Assembly (NCBI RefSeq): GCF_940670685.1
Contig: NZ_OW711693.1
Location: forward strand, 930,001-994,000
Source: Anaeropeptidivorans aminofermentans
GTDB taxonomy: Bacteria; Bacillota; Clostridia; Lachnospirales; UBA5962
Reading direction: 5' to 3'
DNA: 64,000 nt
The notes below the pieces were generated by a model. That model was not told the origin of the DNA and did not search any database. It saw only the letters and a list, made by a program, of their open reading frames with translations. Within the stretch, counting starts at the first letter, position 1. Each line of letters starts with the position of its first letter. The translations under genes were made by a program, and so were the position numbers. This document shows positions 61,693 through 64,000 of the stretch, one piece after another.

Positions 61693-62211
61693 ATGAAGAA
61701 AAGCATCACAACGCTTCCTTTTAAGGATACGGAGGAGCAGGCAAAGGAGCTTGATGAAATACTAGCTCGTTATAAGGACGTTCCTGGGGGAATCATGCCT
61801 GTCCTTCAGGAGACGCAAAGGATATATGGGTATTTACCTTATGAGGTTCAAAAGAAAATATCTGAAGACATGGATGTTAAAATGGAGGAAATATACGGAA
61901 TCGCTACTTTTTATTCTCAGTTTTCTCTTACGCCTAAAGGCCAATACGACATTTCTGTTTGCCTCGGCACGGCCTGCTATGTAAAAGGCTCAGGGGACAT
62001 TTTGAATGAAATATCTAAACTCCTTGGCATCGGTACAGATGAATGTACTGCCGACGGAAAGTTTTCCATCTCCAGCTGCAGATGCATCGGCTGCTGCGGC
62101 CTTGCGCCTGTTATGACAGTAAACGGAGAAGTTTACGGAAGGCTTGAGGTTAAGGATGTAAAAGGAATACTGGAAAAATACGATGATGAATTTTTCAGTA
62201 AGGCGAATTAA
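61693..62211 (+). CDS. hndA: NADH-linked hydrogenase/dehydrogenase subunit, NuoE/HndA-like
   Basis: 172 aa from ATG 61693 after AAGGGGG. It has the thioredoxin-like [2Fe-2S] fold of NuoE, with MEEIYGIATFYSQFSLTPKG and the four cluster cysteines in CLGTACYVKGS and SCRCIGCCGLAPVM. With NuoF-like HndC it forms the NAD-reducing module of electron-bifurcating hydrogenases or related dehydrogenases. The downstream NuoF-like gene lies after one small gene. The hydrogenase subunit itself is beyond the window, so the exact enzyme is inferred. Confidence 0.88.
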   Translation: MKKSITTLPFKDTEEQAKELDEILARYKDVPGGIMPVLQETQRIYGYLPYEVQKKISEDMDVKMEEIYGIATFYSQFSLTPKGQYDISVCLGTACYVKGSGDILNEISKLLGIGTDECTADGKFSISSCRCIGCCGLAPVMTVNGEVYGRLEVKDVKGILEKYDDEFFSKAN

Positions 62212-62229
62212 TTTGTTAGGGGGAGCTTT

Positions 62230-62559
62230 ATGGATACGATAGAAAGGCTTTCGGAAATACGTAAAGAAATGCATCGGGATATGACCATGAGAAGGCTTGA
62301 TGTAGATAAAACAAGGATAATCGTAGGTATGGGCGAAAGCGGAATCAACGCCGGCGCAAGAGCGGTTTTAAAAAGCATACTGAAATACATAGACGATAAT
62401 GCCATAGATGATGCCGTTGTTATTTTAAATAACTTTAACGATCAGAATAATTGGGCGCCTGTAGTATGGATAGAAAGAACAGGAAAGCCTTTAAGCATAT
62501 TTTCAAATGTTGAACCGGATCATATAGAGGATATTTTGGACCCTGTTTATAATGCTTAG
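62230..62559 (+). CDS. HndB-like small subunit lacking the Fe-S cysteines
   Basis: 109 aa from ATG 62230 after TTAGGGGG. It has the position and fold of HndB, a thioredoxin-like ferredoxin subunit, with TRIIVGMGESGINAGARAVL where related proteins have a G-T-C-G cluster motif. The protein contains no cysteine at all, so it cannot hold a [2Fe-2S] cluster in the usual way. It probably has a structural role or is a paralogue that lost its cofactor. It lies 18 bp after hndA and 126 bp before the NuoF-like gene. Confidence 0.65.
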   Translation: MDTIERLSEIRKEMHRDMTMRRLDVDKTRIIVGMGESGINAGARAVLKSILKYIDDNAIDDAVVILNNFNDQNNWAPVVWIERTGKPLSIFSNVEPDHIEDILDPVYNA

Positions 62560-62685
62560 GGGGCTATATATTAAGGGGAAGGCATAAGGTTTTAAATCGT
62601 TGAAATTTGTCTCAATATTTCCATAAGGAAATTGAGCCTTGTTTCGCCTGTTTTTAAACAGCATTACTATATAGGGGGAAATTGA

Positions 62686-64000
62686 ATGATACGTTCTAGT
62701 GTTATGGTGTGCAATGTGGCAGGCTGTTATTCGTCAGGCGGTCCGTCTATTGCAGAAGAGCTTGAAAAGCAGATAAAAAACTATGGTTTGGAAAATGAAA
62801 TAAATGTAGTTAAAACAGGCTGTTTCGGCTTATGCGTCGAAGGGCCTATTATGATTGTTTATCCCGACGGAAGCTTCTATAGCAGGCTTCAAAAGGAGAA
62901 TATAGAAGAAATCGTAAGAGAGCATCTTTTAAAAGGCTGCGTTGTAGAAAAATATCTCTATAATAAAACTGTAAAAGATGGAAAAGTAATACCCTTTAAA
63001 GATACGGACTTTTACAAAAAGCAGGAGCGTATCGCCTTAAGAAACTGCGGAATCATTAATCCTGAAAAAATTGAAGATTATATTGCCAACGAAGGATATT
63101 TAGCCCTTCAAAGATGCCTTACTAAAAATACGCCGGAAGAAGTTATGGCTATTATCGATAAGGCGAATTTAAGGGGAAGAGGAGGCGGCGGTTTCCCGGC
63201 AGGAAGAAAAATGAAAGCTACAGCCGTGGAAGCGGACCCTATAAAATATGTATGTGTAAACGCCGATGAAGGCGACCCGGGCGCATTTATGGACCGTTCC
63301 ATTCTTGAAGGGGACCCTCACAGCGTTCTTGAAGCCGTTACCATAAGCGGATATGCTATCGGAGCAGAAAAAGGCTTTATTTATGTAAGGGCGGAATATC
63401 CCGTAGCAGTAGAAAGGCTTAGAAAAGCCATAAAGCAGTCTCACGAGCTTGGGCTTTTGGGAGAAAGCATTATGGGAACAGATTTTTCCTTCGACATAGA
63501 GGTGCGTTTAGGCTCAGGTGCATTCGTATGCGGAGAAGGAACCGCTCTTTCAAACTCTATAGAAGGAAAAAGGGGAGAGCCCAGAAAAAGGCCGCCCCGC
63601 CTTGCGGAAAAGGGTATTTTCAATAGGCCTACCTTCCTTTCAAATGTAGAAACCTTCGCTAATATGGTACCTATTATATTAAAGGGCCCAGATTGGTTCA
63701 GAAGCATAGGAACAGAGGCTTCCCCGGGAACAAAGGTGTTTGCCCTTGGGGGAGACATTGTAAATACAGGTCTTGTAGAAGTCCCCATGGGAACGACTTT
63801 AAGAACAATTATTGAAGAAATAGGCGGAGGAATCCCCGGCGGCAAGAAAATAAAAGCTGCCCAAACAGGAGGCCCTTCCGGCGGCTGTATCCCTGTGGAA
63901 AATATGGACGTTCCCGTAGATTTCGACAGCCTTACAAAAATAGGTTCCATGATGGGTTCCGGTGGCCTTATCGTAATGGACGAGGACACCTGCATGGTGG
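62686..64000 (+). CDS. hndC: NuoF/HndC-like NADH-binding flavoprotein subunit (3' truncated by window)
   Basis: The frame starts at ATG 62686 after AGGGGGAA and stays open to the end of the window, 438 codons. An N-terminal thioredoxin-like [2Fe-2S] domain has MVCNVAGCYSSGG and KTGCFGLCVEGP. The NuoF domain follows, with the FMN site GRGGGGFPAGRKM (about residues 164-176), the NADH site NADEGDPGAFMDRS and CGEGTALSNSIEGKRGEPRK. The C-terminal 4Fe-4S region is only just reached. HndC passes electrons between NAD(H) and Fe-S clusters of the complex. Confidence 0.92.
   Translation, partial: MIRSSVMVCNVAGCYSSGGPSIAEELEKQIKNYGLENEINVVKTGCFGLCVEGPIMIVYPDGSFYSRLQKENIEEIVREHLLKGCVVEKYLYNKTVKDGKVIPFKDTDFYKKQERIALRNCGIINPEKIEDYIANEGYLALQRCLTKNTPEEVMAIIDKANLRGRGGGGFPAGRKMKATAVEADPIKYVCVNADEGDPGAFMDRSILEGDPHSVLEAVTISGYAIGAEKGFIYVRAEYPVAVERLRKAIKQSHELGLLGESIMGTDFSFDIEVRLGSGAFVCGEGTALSNSIEGKRGEPRKRPPRLAEKGIFNRPTFLSNVETFANMVPIILKGPDWFRSIGTEASPGTKVFALGGDIVNTGLVEVPMGTTLRTIIEEIGGGIPGGKKIKAAQTGGPSGGCIPVENMDVPVDFDSLTKIGSMMGSGGLIVMDEDTCMV

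Overview
The window is AT-rich DNA from an anaerobic, spore-forming, low-GC Gram-positive bacterium of the Clostridia. Three things point there: a complete selenium-dependent glycine reductase locus with selB and selC (Stickland amino-acid fermentation), an intact sporulation sigma factor sigK with a collagen-like exosporium-type protein, and a run of Firmicute cis-elements (glycine, SAM-I and guanine riboswitches and many Rho-independent terminators). The species cannot be named from the sequence alone.

Layout. 1-10.4 kb: the 3' end of selB, tRNA-Sec, a glycine riboswitch with terminator, then grdX-grdE-grdB-trxB-trxA-grdA, a terminator and palindromic repeats, then grdC-grdD. grdB and grdA are read through in-frame UGA (Sec350 and Sec44), so each is one gene although it looks split. 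SelB and tRNA-Sec supply the selenocysteine, TrxB/TrxA the electrons, GrdE/GrdB bind and cleave glycine, GrdA carries the carboxymethyl group, and GrdC/GrdD release acetyl phosphate. 10.7-23 kb: mostly minus-strand housekeeping and surface genes (GNAT, addB, FMN-binding-like protein, XRE regulator, ZIP transporter, VanW/G5 protein, stalk-domain protein, asparaginase), separated by palindromic repeats. 23.3-31.4 kb: a BTAD/SARP-like regulator, then a plus-strand cluster with a SipW-type signal peptidase, a 1015-aa vWA surface protein, three TasA/camelysin-like proteins and a P-x-T-G anchored protein. This looks like a dedicated extracellular fibre or biofilm export-and-assembly system and is the best candidate for a poorly described system here.

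31.9-34.4 kb: an MtaA-like (URO-D family) methyltransferase with an NhaC-family transporter. 35.4-43.2 kb: tRNA-Ala, a siderophore ABC transporter behind metal-regulator-like palindromes, a BclA-like collagen protein, and a decayed second copy of the same tRNA-Ala, so this may be an old island. 44.4-54.1 kb: tRNAs, an IS200-type element, a GGDEF protein, metK under a SAM-I riboswitch, sigK, split chromate transporter genes, tcdA, a GNAT, a tRNA Pro-Val-Met operon, and a purine permease under a guanine riboswitch. 54.5-64 kb: a DODA-type dioxygenase, a heterodimeric ABC exporter divergent from a LysR regulator and pirin gene, and the start of an NADH-linked hydrogenase (Hnd/Nuo-like) operon that runs off the end.

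The intergenic DNA carries several families of palindromic repeats. One is an approximately 130-140 bp family with TATAGTAAATTT-type inverted ends. Another is a double-hairpin family whose first stem differs between copies by compensatory changes, and this family is also tandemly amplified with an exact 90-bp period at 19.27-19.59 kb. All assignments rest on reading motifs and gene context; no database search was run.
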